Source of the DNA: Bacillota bacterium | GTDB taxonomy: Bacteria > Bacillota > Clostridia > Lachnospirales > Lachnospiraceae | Direction: 5' to 3' | Length of the DNA stretch: 64,000 bases | Assembly (NCBI GenBank): GCA_023437365.1 | Contig: JAEZGK010000015.1 | Span: 62,001-126,000, forward strand | In this document: piece after piece, positions 18,201-25,663 of the stretch | Layout: every line of letters begins with the position of its first letter | Position numbering within the stretch: position 1 is the first letter of the stretch | The notes under the pieces: generated by a model | The model's input: the letters and a program-made list of their open reading frames with translations, nothing else | What the model was told of the DNA's origin: nothing | The model's database searches: none | Made by a program: the position numbers and the translations under genes

Positions 18201-19487
18201 GTTTTATTTGATATTGCAAGAAAAGTGAATTTAGAGAATGTATATATTAGTAGATTGTGCTCTGAAACTAAAATGAATCCAATTTGCCCTAAAGAAATAA
18301 AACAAATCTGTATGTCTAATGTGATAGAAGTAGAGGCATTAAAAAGAACTTTAGCTGAAAATAATGGAATTACAATAGTAGGGGCACCAGCACAACAAAT
18401 ACACAAATTATTAATTAATAAGGAAATATATAGTCATAATGAGTATTTTGATTTGATTATTATTGATGAAGCCTCACAAATGAATGTAGCAAATGCTGTT
18501 CTTATATTTTCAGCAATGGCTATGGATGGATCGTTGGTATTAGCTGGCGATGGATTACAATTACCACCAATACACAAAGCTGAAATTCCTTTAGGGTGTG
18601 AAAATAAAGTTGGCTCTATATATGACTATTTTGAAAAAAACCATGGTATTATCCCGACTATGTTAGAGATTAATTACCGTTCAAACCAAGAGATTGTTGA
18701 TTTTATAAAAGAGGCGGGATATAAAACAAACCTGACTAGTTATTCTCCTGATTTAAAAATAAGAATTAATGAAAAGGATGTAGCTAAACTCAATTTACCT
18801 GAAGAGATTTGTAAATGTGATGGATGGAATGAGCTCATTGATCCTGAAAAGAAAATATGCTGTTTTATTTATCCTGATGGAATGAGTAGTCAATGGAACG
18901 AATTTGAAGTTGATGCAGTAACTGCTGTTTGCGCATGTTTGAAAGGGAATTCTTATTCTCAATTAAGTGGAGAGAAAGATATTGATGGTAAATTGAAAGA
19001 CTTAAAAAATGATATTTATTCTGATTTGGAATTTTGGACACAAGGAATTGGTATTGTTACACCTCATAGAGCTCAACAAAGTAAGCTTGTAAATCAATTA
19101 GAAAAACTATTTGATAACGGAGATGCTGAAATACGAGAAAGTATTAGAACATGTGTTGACACAGTAGAAAGATTCCAAGGACAACAACGAGATACTATTA
19201 TAGTTTCGTTTGCTCTAGGTGATGTAGATATGATTTCAAGTGAGGAAGAGTTTATTATGAGTTTAAAACGATTTAATGTGATGATATCACGGGCTAGAGC
19301 AAAAGTAATAGTATTTATGTCAGAAGAATTAGCTTATTATCTAGCAAATGATATTGATATATTAAATGAGTCAAAGTTAATAAATAAATTTGCCAATACC
19401 TATTGTGAAAAACAAATGGATTTATCTCTCGCCCACTATGATGAAGGAGCATTGAAAGAAGTAAAAGGTATTTTAAAGTATATGTAA
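15210..19487 (+). CDS. Cas4-like nuclease fused to SF1B (Upf1/Dna2-type) helicase
   Basis: This very large protein (1425 residues) appears to be a Dna2-like nuclease-helicase. The N-terminal part has a Cas4/RecB-type nuclease layout: an early cysteine (C17, in LKTECYRQL), RPD near 144, IDIKH near 180, a YY motif near 197, and a cysteine cluster CKHC (about 298-301) with another C near 322 that could bind an iron-sulfur cluster. The C-terminal third is an SF1B helicase: GPPGTGKTKT (about 954), IIIDEASQM (about 1083), LAGDGLQLPP, INYRSNQEIVD, VERFQGQQRDTI (about 1317) and MISRARAK. The central 600 residues are unassigned. AAGGAG precedes the ATG. It lies inside the Tn7-like element and probably restricts foreign DNA, which is an inference. 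Confidence 0.82.
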   Translation: MPLVNKNTLSQFLKTECYRQLKFILSPHDNKKYEQERIDLDIPPRQDPRPGMSIVTRAGVEWEKEKYAEIQEFFNDMIIFGKEDENGGFKTIQLKDAINEIKENCFVMQSEYKIDDSSIFEDLYGIKYLRELSSDYNFELSKLRPDIIQVLPPNTYDHYVDPSGKYIPIDNNVTIQIKIIDIKHTSEPSIAHFGEIAYYMLTLASWLKDNNLDQNIKVVSGAIWPGSHEASTIKKKFNEYRKQGLEIKNDDLLDWLKNDLIEVPFEVFVPKIERFFLKDLPYVLQNDWVKMDYHVNSSCKHCEYLGYPWKNGKGEFTYHENHCMQLALKEDHLSRIADLSKAAKASLVNSGISSGSKLSVVNERDTAFDNHQTLKSRRILYPQRAISLRDAKPIIPDNVGTSSIMPKWSDLSIFITVDFDITSAITACIGVKGVWVNTHNKKELVFWPPKDEKPRVYVVESKDINIEKLVVIKFLEFIQKIIDEVKKLDMESTYQIYIWDNIQYNHIKRVISRNLESIIQNTKIRDLIWLFPSEETMGNPEIQRQSPITIIKDCIGSLTALPIPHYYSLLETARIYGDKLYSKKYHVHPLFEDALSDQIPSERIHEIWSKINEPYLNWATQLGVLIETIEKRVNALYAVTKTLQNDIRSILIESAPKISKPILPTKQGRMCYQSELLFMFSKLDAKLDELEILAKRSLPIYEREAKFDSAILTDRVDDKDKILKENNIRNDEYTYVYNMSKNSTDVRIKEGDFLYALSPNCDTSFLNKKIFTVLDNASDKIKYLPFQNILKITVLKIDRENKLFIFKINPYRDNSNCVCNPIMDLESIGVSFKYNISVDPVYSDFFTKKLKEALQEIGNPPILDNTNEMTQFKQTGLMNLRPRLTKITPASKLLWDIDSYKKVQNVLIKDVEETNISLLLNEAAIDLENARLSLNTSQTEAWKKALTESVSIIWGPPGTGKTKTLISLVQSLISISKIKGKPIRVLISSFTYNAIDNVLFDIARKVNLENVYISRLCSETKMNPICPKEIKQICMSNVIEVEALKRTLAENNGITIVGAPAQQIHKLLINKEIYSHNEYFDLIIIDEASQMNVANAVLIFSAMAMDGSLVLAGDGLQLPPIHKAEIPLGCENKVGSIYDYFEKNHGIIPTMLEINYRSNQEIVDFIKEAGYKTNLTSYSPDLKIRINEKDVAKLNLPEEICKCDGWNELIDPEKKICCFIYPDGMSSQWNEFEVDAVTAVCACLKGNSYSQLSGEKDIDGKLKDLKNDIYSDLEFWTQGIGIVTPHRAQQSKLVNQLEKLFDNGDAEIRESIRTCVDTVERFQGQQRDTIIVSFALGDVDMISSEEEFIMSLKRFNVMISRARAKVIVFMSEELAYYLANDIDILNESKLINKFANTYCEKQMDLSLAHYDEGALKEVKGILKYM

Positions 19488-19524
19488 TATGTTTAATACT
19501 GTCACATGATATAAAATTGATTGA

Positions 19525-19555
19525 AAAAAGAGGCCATTTTAATGGGCCTCTTTTT
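19525..19555. terminator. Bidirectional terminator between the helicase and methyltransferase genes
   Basis: AAAAAGAGGCC (19525-19535) and GGCCTCTTTTT (19545-19555) form a perfect 11-bp stem with A- and T-rich flanks. It serves both convergent genes and overlaps the last codons of the methyltransferase. Confidence 0.88.
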
Positions 19556-21542
19556 CTAAATATGAATTTAATCTTATTGTAGTAAAAGTGTTGTATACAT
19601 ATTTTGTAAAATCATTAAGAGACAAATAGCATTTAACATTATCTGATATATCTTGAAATGATAAAAAGGTGTTATCATATGATATACCGAAAAAGGGAGA
19701 ATATTGTTCATAAATACTTGCATCGAAAACTATAAAATAATTATTATTAATCGAATTGTAAAAGATACCGCCACTCAAATACTTATTCAAGAAATTTTTA
19801 TAGCTTTTATCGTCTGTTTTAAGCGTTTTTATAATATCATTTAATTGATTACACTTATTTTCACTTATTTTGTTTTTAAAATTAGTAATATATTTTAAAT
19901 GTTCCTCTTTTATTATTATGTTAGTATCACTTAAATTTATTTTATCAAAAGGTATAAAATATTCACGAATTATAAATTGCATTTCAATCTCTGACGGGAG
20001 ATTATAATTAATCCATACATATTCTTTGGCAAGGTGATTCATTCTATTGATATTAACACTTGACTTTACAACTTCATCAATCAAATAACGCTTCCAGCCA
20101 TTGTACTCTAATAGTGCATAAGTGTGTTTTGCATCATCAAAACCACTTAAAACTATATTTGCACTTGTTATATTGCTCAACAATAATTTTAGTAAATCTA
20201 TGTGATCTTTATAAGACATTTCATGAGTATATCCATTTTTATAGGTTCGTGAATCTGGAATATATGGGGGATCAAGGTAAATCAATGTATTACTCAAATC
20301 ATATTTAGGTATTATTCGACGAAAATCTTTGTTATATATTTTGATTTTGCGTAATTTTTTGCTTGTACTTATTAAATTAGTTTCAATATTACCTATCCAT
20401 TTACTAACAGAGGCGGATATTCCATTCCTAATATAATCAGTATTTAATGTATAGGACCAACCACCATTACCAGACCTAGACATCATTGTAAAAGTATAAA
20501 ACATTCTGGCTCTTTCAATTTTATCAACTTCTAAACTCCAATTTTTGCAATTGGTCCATTCGCATTCATGATATGGAGTCAATTCAAGCATATTCTTTAA
20601 TATATTAGCTTTTGATGGACTTTTTAGAATATTAAAAAAATTAGTTAAACCTTCATTTTTATCATTATAAATATTCTCTTTTACTAATTTTTTCTTTACT
20701 AATATATGACCAGCACCTCCAAAGACTTCTACATACTGATTATGTGTTGGAAATATGCTAATTATAGAATTACTAAGATAATATTTTCCTCCATACCAAT
20801 TAATACAACTCTTTAGAGTTTTACTATTTTTTGTTAATTTAATATTATTCTTACTATCATCATTTTTACATACATTATTGATTAAGTTTGAAAAGGTATA
20901 TCTTTTCAAGAAGTAATTTAGAGTCTGATCATTTTCTTTATCAAAACATAATTCTAATATATTATTACACTGTATTGTTTCAATGATTTCAATTACATTT
21001 TGTATATCATAACATTGTGATAATTTTGATATATTAATACTATAAATAGCTTGGTATGATTTTGTTTTATCATATAGTTTGTCAGTGTTTGAAGAATGAA
21101 TTTGATATTCCTTTAGTCTATTTAAAATGTTATCAAGATTTTGAATGTATATGTCAGGATCAGAAATATTTAAAATATCACGACTGAATTTAAACTTAAT
21201 GAAATTCTTGGGTGTATATTTTTTAATTTTACAGTAATTTGTATAGTCATCTAATAATGCCTTATATGTTTTTATAGAATTAATTAAATATGGATCAGTA
21301 AGAGTTTTAATGTCATTAGTAACGATATACTGGATAAAAGAATTTCTTAATGTTTCAGAGCGTAAAACCTTGAAAAAATTATCAATTTCGTTATTTGGAT
21401 CATTATAAATATTAATAGTATTATCTAAAATATTATTAGGGAATATATGATACGTACCAAAAATTTCAATATTACTTTTATAATGGAAACTGGTATTATT
21501 TGATTCATATAAATTGTTTTTATGTAAATATAGTATTTTCAT
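19539..21542 (-). CDS. D12-class DNA adenine methyltransferase with long N- and C-terminal extensions
   Basis: This 667-residue protein contains a Dam/DpnM-type (D12, alpha-class) N6-adenine methyltransferase core at about residues 243-530. The N-terminal core motif is INWYGGKYYLS (about 247), the SAM motif VEVFGGAGH (about 270), and the catalytic motif LIYLDPPYIP (DPPY at 424). Ordinary Dam proteins have about 270-300 residues, so about 240 N-terminal and 130 C-terminal residues are extra and unrecognised. The gene is extremely AT-rich. The start has a TAGGAG site. It is convergent with the nuclease-helicase inside the same element and may mark self DNA against it. It could instead be an orphan methylase or a fused restriction-modification protein. 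Confidence 0.85.
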   Translation of the reverse strand: MKILYLHKNNLYESNNTSFHYKSNIEIFGTYHIFPNNILDNTINIYNDPNNEIDNFFKVLRSETLRNSFIQYIVTNDIKTLTDPYLINSIKTYKALLDDYTNYCKIKKYTPKNFIKFKFSRDILNISDPDIYIQNLDNILNRLKEYQIHSSNTDKLYDKTKSYQAIYSINISKLSQCYDIQNVIEIIETIQCNNILELCFDKENDQTLNYFLKRYTFSNLINNVCKNDDSKNNIKLTKNSKTLKSCINWYGGKYYLSNSIISIFPTHNQYVEVFGGAGHILVKKKLVKENIYNDKNEGLTNFFNILKSPSKANILKNMLELTPYHECEWTNCKNWSLEVDKIERARMFYTFTMMSRSGNGGWSYTLNTDYIRNGISASVSKWIGNIETNLISTSKKLRKIKIYNKDFRRIIPKYDLSNTLIYLDPPYIPDSRTYKNGYTHEMSYKDHIDLLKLLLSNITSANIVLSGFDDAKHTYALLEYNGWKRYLIDEVVKSSVNINRMNHLAKEYVWINYNLPSEIEMQFIIREYFIPFDKINLSDTNIIIKEEHLKYITNFKNKISENKCNQLNDIIKTLKTDDKSYKNFLNKYLSGGIFYNSINNNYFIVFDASIYEQYSPFFGISYDNTFLSFQDISDNVKCYLSLNDFTKYVYNTFTTIRLNSYLEKEAH

Positions 21543-21559
21543 TATTTCTCCTAATCGCT

Positions 21560-21582
21560 TATCATATGATATATATATGATA
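21560..21582. promoter_or_regulatory. Inverted repeat upstream of the methyltransferase, possible operator
   Basis: TATCATAT and ATATGATA form an 8-bp inverted repeat with a 7-bp spacer, 18 bp before the start codon. The 15-base stretch at 21559-21573 recurs exactly inside the gene at 19672-19686. Confidence 0.4.
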
Positions 21583-21855
21583 CTATATAATTTACTATAG
21601 GTCCAGTAAATAAATAATTCATTGTTAAATATTTCATTAGATTAACTTGATATCAATATTTATTTCAAAATTAATCTGTGAAAAAATGTTTACAGTTAAT
21701 ATTTATAATGGAATGAATATCATTATTTATTTCATAGGATATCAATATTTATTAAATATCAACAAATGTGGCATGATGGATGGATTAATGAATATCAACA
21801 TTGCCAAGTGTCCAAGGATGAGTATTCCGGAGCGCTTTACGCCACTTGTCCGGTC

Positions 21856-22056
21856 GGCGGGAGCCACCTAATGAATCTTTGTCTTGACTTAAGTTAGTAA
21901 ATTACTCGGCATCAGATTTGTAAAGGCTGCTTCACCGCAATAGCGGCAAGGCCTTGACAAATCCAATGCTTCGTAAGAGATATAAGATAAGCCAAAACAA
22001 AGTGGCTCTGTATCGCCGGAACGATGGCTCCCATTTTTCCGGAATCGTGGCTCCCA
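21856..22056. mobile_element. IS21-like terminal repeat relic
   Basis: This is a GC-richer patch in AT-rich DNA. Units containing TGGCTC at about 22002, 22025 and 22049 (the last two as CCGGAA..G.TGGCTCCCA) are spaced 23-24 bp apart. An inverted copy, GGCGGGAGCCACC, lies at 21856-21868. Multiple terminal copies of such a motif are, from memory, typical of IS21-family ends. No transposase frame survives. The rest of 21583-22179 shows nothing else recognisable. Confidence 0.45.
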
Positions 22057-22216
22057 ACGACAAGAATATTCACAAGGAATTAGAAAAGACATGGAAAACT
22101 GAGAAATAATTATCATATAATTACAAATATGCAGTCGTAACTAAAAGTCCTAATTCATTACAATGTTGGGGGTGAAATTGTGTCAGATATAATATATAAG
22201 ATAATATCAGAAACTT

Positions 22217-22603
22217 ATGACTATTACCCAGCAGATTGATGGAGCAGTACAAATATTAAAATTATACATAAAGGCTGATAATATAACATGGATATTCGAA
22301 AATCCTGAATTTATTGATTGTGGTAGTAATTTTGAATCCGTTTGTTGTCCTTTTTGTAATAAAAATATTGATATGGATGACTGGCAAGAGATGATGTCTT
22401 TGTCCTATGAGAAAAGTTACTTTAATAATATAGATATATTATTACCATGTTGTAAGAAAATATCTACACTCAATAATCTCAAATATCAGTCAGATTGCGG
22501 TTTTGCTAAATTTGTTATTGAAGTATTAAATCCAGAGCATGCACCTTGTAAATATGAGCTTTACGAAGCAAGTAAGTGTTTTGGAATTTATCTTTACGAA
22601 TGA
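22217..22603 (+). CDS. Small cysteine-rich (zinc-binding?) protein, 5' end possibly frameshifted
   Basis: This is a 128-residue hypothetical protein with paired cysteines (CCPFCNKN near 42-47, and LPCCKK), suggesting a zinc ribbon. I do not recognise a family. The ATG at 22217 has no ribosome binding site. A much better start is GTG 22180, preceded by GGGGGTG, which reads SDIIYKIISETYDYYPAD and then stops in a different frame just as the ATG frame continues QQIDGAVQIL. This suggests one original gene broken near 22230. It lies within the Tn7-like element next to its right end. Confidence 0.55.
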   Translation: MTITQQIDGAVQILKLYIKADNITWIFENPEFIDCGSNFESVCCPFCNKNIDMDDWQEMMSLSYEKSYFNNIDILLPCCKKISTLNNLKYQSDCGFAKFVIEVLNPEHAPCKYELYEASKCFGIYLYE

Positions 22604-22717
22604 TTGTTTCAACAATTTAATAATATTAGGTATTTCGCAATCGCCCCCAATGACGATTTAGATTGTAGTACAAGTGTCATTTGTACTGACTGAATATTTA
22701 TACATACTAGTTATAGC

Positions 22718-22856
22718 ATAGACCAACTTTATTGTTATAGTATAATTAATTAAAGAATTTTTGAAATAATTTATGTACCATCTTTTTTGTTTAAGATAAA
22801 GTACTTCAATGTATGAAATAGGCAGTTTGAGGTGGGTTATATGTACCAACTTTTTT
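22718..22856 (-). repeat. Right-end array, three inverted repeats (putative TnsB sites)
   Basis: Reverse-complement copies of the left-end core lie at 22718-22733, 22773-22788 and 22841-22856 (ATGTACCAACTTTTTT). Spacing is 55 and 68 bp, unlike the tight left array. The outermost copy matches the left consensus at 15 of 16 positions and stops 11 bp short of the terminal ACA. Apart from this array, 22604-22867 has no gene. Confidence 0.78.
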
Positions 22857-22867
22857 ATACGGAAACA

Positions 22868-22872
22868 AAATT
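22868..22872. repeat. Right target-site duplication AAATT
   Basis: AAATT directly follows the right ACA terminus and is identical to 11514-11518. Confidence 0.8.
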
Positions 22873-22926
22873 CATTAAATAATGAAATCGTACAATAATA
22901 TTGAAATGATTAAAAATTGTCTTTTC

Positions 22927-22976
22927 TCCCTTATATTTTCTTACGGTTACTGTAGGAGATATGAGGGAATTTTTAT
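22927..22976 (+). terminator. Probable terminator, possibly the displaced rlmD terminator
   Basis: CCCTTATAT pairs with ATATGAGGG (one G-U pair) across a 20-nt loop and is followed by AATTTTTAT. It sits just outside the right end of the element with no gene of its own, where the original rlmD 3' flank should be. The rest of 22977-23230 shows no supported gene. Confidence 0.45.
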
Positions 22977-23230
22977 ATCAAGAATACCTATGATATCTTA
23001 TACTAAATGAAACCCACTAATCTGAACATAGAAGAGTTTATATGGATTACACAGGTAATGAAGCAGAGGTAAAAATGATAAAAGAAGCGTTACAGCATTT
23101 ATAGACTTTGTGCCAGCGAATCTAATAATATACTCAATAGCTATACAGTAGATATATTAATAATATTTATCTTAGAACCCTACAAAGGAACTGACTTTTA
23201 GAATTTCTTTCGCGATCTACCAATATATGG

Positions 23231-23236
23231 TATAAT
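23231..23236 (+). promoter_or_regulatory. Probable -10 box upstream of the GNAT gene
   Basis: TATAAT lies 41 bases before the start codon. No convincing -35 box is seen. Confidence 0.35.
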
Positions 23237-23276
23237 ATGTACATATAATATAAAATTATGAATCGAGGATGTGCGT

Positions 23277-23876
23277 ATGAATGATTTGTTTAAGCTAGGG
23301 AAGCATGACATTGATACAAGTGCTGAGAACATAGCAAAGGCTTTTTATGACTATCCAATGTTTCAGCATATTTTAGCAGATAAGTTGAATCATGAAAATA
23401 TTAAGCTTTTTCTTATGTTTCTGATCAAATACTCCATTCTTTATGCAAAAGCATATGCAAGTTCAAGAGAAATGGAAGGTATCATTTTATTTACAGAATT
23501 TAAAAATTATAAATTTAGCTTGATTAGGTCAATCAGATCAGGAATATTATCATTAATGAAGATTGGTCAAGATGAGGGAAAAAAATTCAATGAATTTGAT
23601 AGATTTACATTAGAAACTCATAAAAGAATAATAAAAGATAATCATATATACATCATTTTAATTGGTGTTGATCCAAGTAAACAAGGTCAAGGATATGGTC
23701 AAAAACTGATGCAGTATGTACTAAAGATAGCAGAAGAGAAGGGTCAATCATGTTATCTTGAAACGCATGGTGAAAAGAATGTGTCTTTCTATAAACAGCT
23801 TGGTTTTAAAGTAGTCTCTGAGGATATTTTACCCGGCACGGATATTGTACAATATGCAATGTTAAAAGAAATATAA
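23277..23876 (+). CDS. GNAT-family N-acetyltransferase
   Basis: This 199-residue acyl-CoA-dependent acetyltransferase has the GNAT pyrophosphate loop QGQGYGQKLM (about 138-147), preceded by IILIGVDPSK and followed by CYLETHGEKNVSFYKQLGF, which is the usual C-terminal beta4-alpha4 region. The start at 23277 is favoured over GTG 23271 because GAGG lies 8 bases upstream. It is the first complete gene after the Tn7-like element. The acceptor substrate is unknown. Confidence 0.88.
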   Translation: MNDLFKLGKHDIDTSAENIAKAFYDYPMFQHILADKLNHENIKLFLMFLIKYSILYAKAYASSREMEGIILFTEFKNYKFSLIRSIRSGILSLMKIGQDEGKKFNEFDRFTLETHKRIIKDNHIYIILIGVDPSKQGQGYGQKLMQYVLKIAEEKGQSCYLETHGEKNVSFYKQLGFKVVSEDILPGTDIVQYAMLKEI

Positions 23877-24111
23877 TAGGCAGCTTTCACGCATTGTACA
23901 CGGAGGTCCTATACCCAGTCATAATCGCAAATACGTGTTTCCCGCCCTGTTTCCCCACCAACAGTAACATGATTTACCCCGTAAGATAAGATAATATTTG
24001 AGATACACATTAAATAGGAATCTTAATGTATTCTATCGACGAGGAGTAAATGTATAACTTGAAATGCGAACAGGAGATTGTTAATACAATGTACAGGGGG
24101 TAACAATAACT

Positions 24112-24672
24112 TTGAAAAAGAGGATAATTATTTTGATCATGGTTGTACTTGCTTTAACAGTGCTCAGTATAACTTTTTTTATACTAGCAAGTCCCGTTCC
24201 CGTAAAGTATCTTTTTTATTCAGGCGACAGAATTACAGGAACATTTAACATGAAAGTCAATGGGGTTGATTATGACCCTATAGAAGCAATGCTTGAATAT
24301 GATAGCGAGGGAACCCAGCGATTAACTAATGGTTATTCAGGTTTTTCAATTAAAGGCGGTGCTTATGGTTCCTATAAAATCAGTTTTTCACTTGATAATA
24401 AGGAATTATATCGTTTGACCGGAGATTCATTTTTTAAGTCATATACATTAAACCCAATACTTACATATGAATACATAAATACAAATTGGTGGCACGTTAC
24501 GAAAATGACTCTAACAGCAGAAATTGTTTTAGTTAATGATGAATGGATAATAAACACAAAAATCGTATATAGCGAACCACTCGAAAATGGGACTATTTCA
24601 GAACAAACCCTAGAAAAATCTTTTACTTATGATGAAATGCGAACCAAAGGGATTATCCAATTTGGCTTATAG
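24112..24672 (+). CDS. Hypothetical membrane-anchored or exported protein
   Basis: This 186-residue protein has an N-terminal hydrophobic helix (about 4-25) and a following domain that looks beta-rich. The start is TTG at 24112, supported by GGGGGT about ten bases upstream; no ATG fits as well. There is no lipobox cysteine, so it is probably an anchored extracytoplasmic protein. I do not recognise a family. It lies between two acetyltransferase genes with separate spacing on each side, so no operon is implied. Confidence 0.65.
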   Translation: MKKRIIILIMVVLALTVLSITFFILASPVPVKYLFYSGDRITGTFNMKVNGVDYDPIEAMLEYDSEGTQRLTNGYSGFSIKGGAYGSYKISFSLDNKELYRLTGDSFFKSYTLNPILTYEYINTNWWHVTKMTLTAEIVLVNDEWIINTKIVYSEPLENGTISEQTLEKSFTYDEMRTKGIIQFGL

Positions 24673-24786
24673 GTATTTGTACAAAAAAGTATAATAAGAA
24701 GATGTTTTACTTCATAATCTTGATAAATTGCGAAGTAAGGAATTCCAATAATCTGTTGAAAAATTTGGATTTACGGGAGGGCGATT

Positions 24787-25194
24787 ATGCAAATAGTATA
24801 CGACACGAGAAAAGACTTGCCATGTGAAGGGTTACATGATTTGTTTAAGGCAGTAGGGTGGTCTGATGGAATAGTTACCCAGGCTATGTTGGAGAATTTT
24901 AATTTACCTTTTTTGAATTCAACAATCGTCATTTCTGCATGGGTGGATGATAAATTGGTTGGATGCGTTAGGGTACTTAGTGACAGGATTTTTCGATCTA
25001 TAATATATGATTTGGCTGTTATGCCAGAGTTGCAAAATCATGGAATTGGAAAGGAGCTAGTGAGAAGATGCATGGAATATTTTCCTGATTCAGAGTGGTT
25101 AGTCGAAACAGAGACAGCAACAGGATTTTATGAAAAGATAGGCTTTAAGATTAATAAAGATGCCTTTTTAAGTATTCCCTGCAAATGGTTTTGA
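24787..25194 (+). CDS. GNAT-family N-acetyltransferase (short)
   Basis: This 135-residue GNAT protein has the motif LAVMPELQNHGIGKELV (about 80-96), an ATGFYEKIGF C-terminal element and a good CGGGAGG site before the ATG. The compact size and the VGCVRVLSDR strand resemble small stand-alone acetyltransferases. Substrate unknown. A broken HAD-hydrolase fragment follows immediately. Confidence 0.88.
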   Translation: MQIVYDTRKDLPCEGLHDLFKAVGWSDGIVTQAMLENFNLPFLNSTIVISAWVDDKLVGCVRVLSDRIFRSIIYDLAVMPELQNHGIGKELVRRCMEYFPDSEWLVETETATGFYEKIGFKINKDAFLSIPCKWF

Positions 25195-25228
25195 TATAGT
25201 TTATATTGTACAACATTAATGAGTATAG

Positions 25229-25488
25229 GAACAGCGACTTCAAAAACCAGAAGTGGAGATTTTTCAAAGATGTATAGATGGCTTATCCGTGAAACCGGAG
25301 AAATGTATCTATGTTGGAGATGGAGGCAGCGAAGAGTTAGAAACTGCGAAAAAGCTTGGGATGAAGCAGTCCAAGCCGTCTGGTATTTACAAGAAGGCAC
25401 GACACAACCTTGCAAGCGAAAATATGACTTTATACAACTGGAAAACCCACTTGAGGTGTTAATTTTTTGTGAATATGTAGGCTATTGA
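25229..25488 (+). pseudogene. HAD-family hydrolase C-terminal fragment, frameshifted
   Basis: One frame reads LQKPEVEIFQRC, then CIYVGDGGSEELETAKKLGM, which is the typical HAD motif III/IV region with the GDGGSEE acidic motif. From about 25365 the match continues in the next frame as AVQAVWYLQEGTTQP and ends at 25488. The N-terminal half, including the DxD nucleophile motif, is absent and a stop lies just upstream. This is a decayed gene, and 25489-25663 has nothing else supported. Confidence 0.75.
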
Positions 25489-25663
25489 AGTTGATGATTA
25501 ATATAAAATCCTAGTAATCGTAAAGGCTGAACCCCTTGCCAAAACTACATTTCCGGGATTTTATATTTAAACAGCTTAAGTAAAAAATACTGTGCGCAAC
25601 AGATAGGTATGGTACATTAACAGTATGAATAATTACTTTATTATTTGAAAGGTACATGGCAAG

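Larger units (their letters stand above)
11519..22867. mobile_element. Tn7-like element without transposition genes, carrying defence cargo
   Basis: The element is 11,349 bp long, bounded by 5'-TGT (11519) and ACA-3' (22865-22867) and flanked by AAATT duplications. Each end carries repeats with the core AAAGTTGGTAC: four at 20-bp spacing on the left, three more widely spaced and inverted on the right. This matches the asymmetric TnsB-binding arrays of Tn7. The outermost left and right sites lie at the same distance (11 bases) from their termini. The only transposition-gene trace is a tnsA 5' stub. The interior is visibly more AT-rich than rlmD. Cargo is a Septu-like pair, a nuclease-helicase, an adenine methyltransferase, an IS21-like relic and a small zinc protein. 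It could move only if TnsABC were supplied from elsewhere. Confidence 0.8.

Noticed and set aside
19539..21542. Complete type II restriction-modification system
   Set aside because: Only the methyltransferase is recognisable; no separate restriction enzyme gene is adjacent, and the fused extensions show no nuclease motif that I can identify.
22658..22849. Minus-strand 63-codon frame near the right end of the element
   Set aside because: It overlaps the putative transposase-binding repeats, is very AT-rich and has no start signals.
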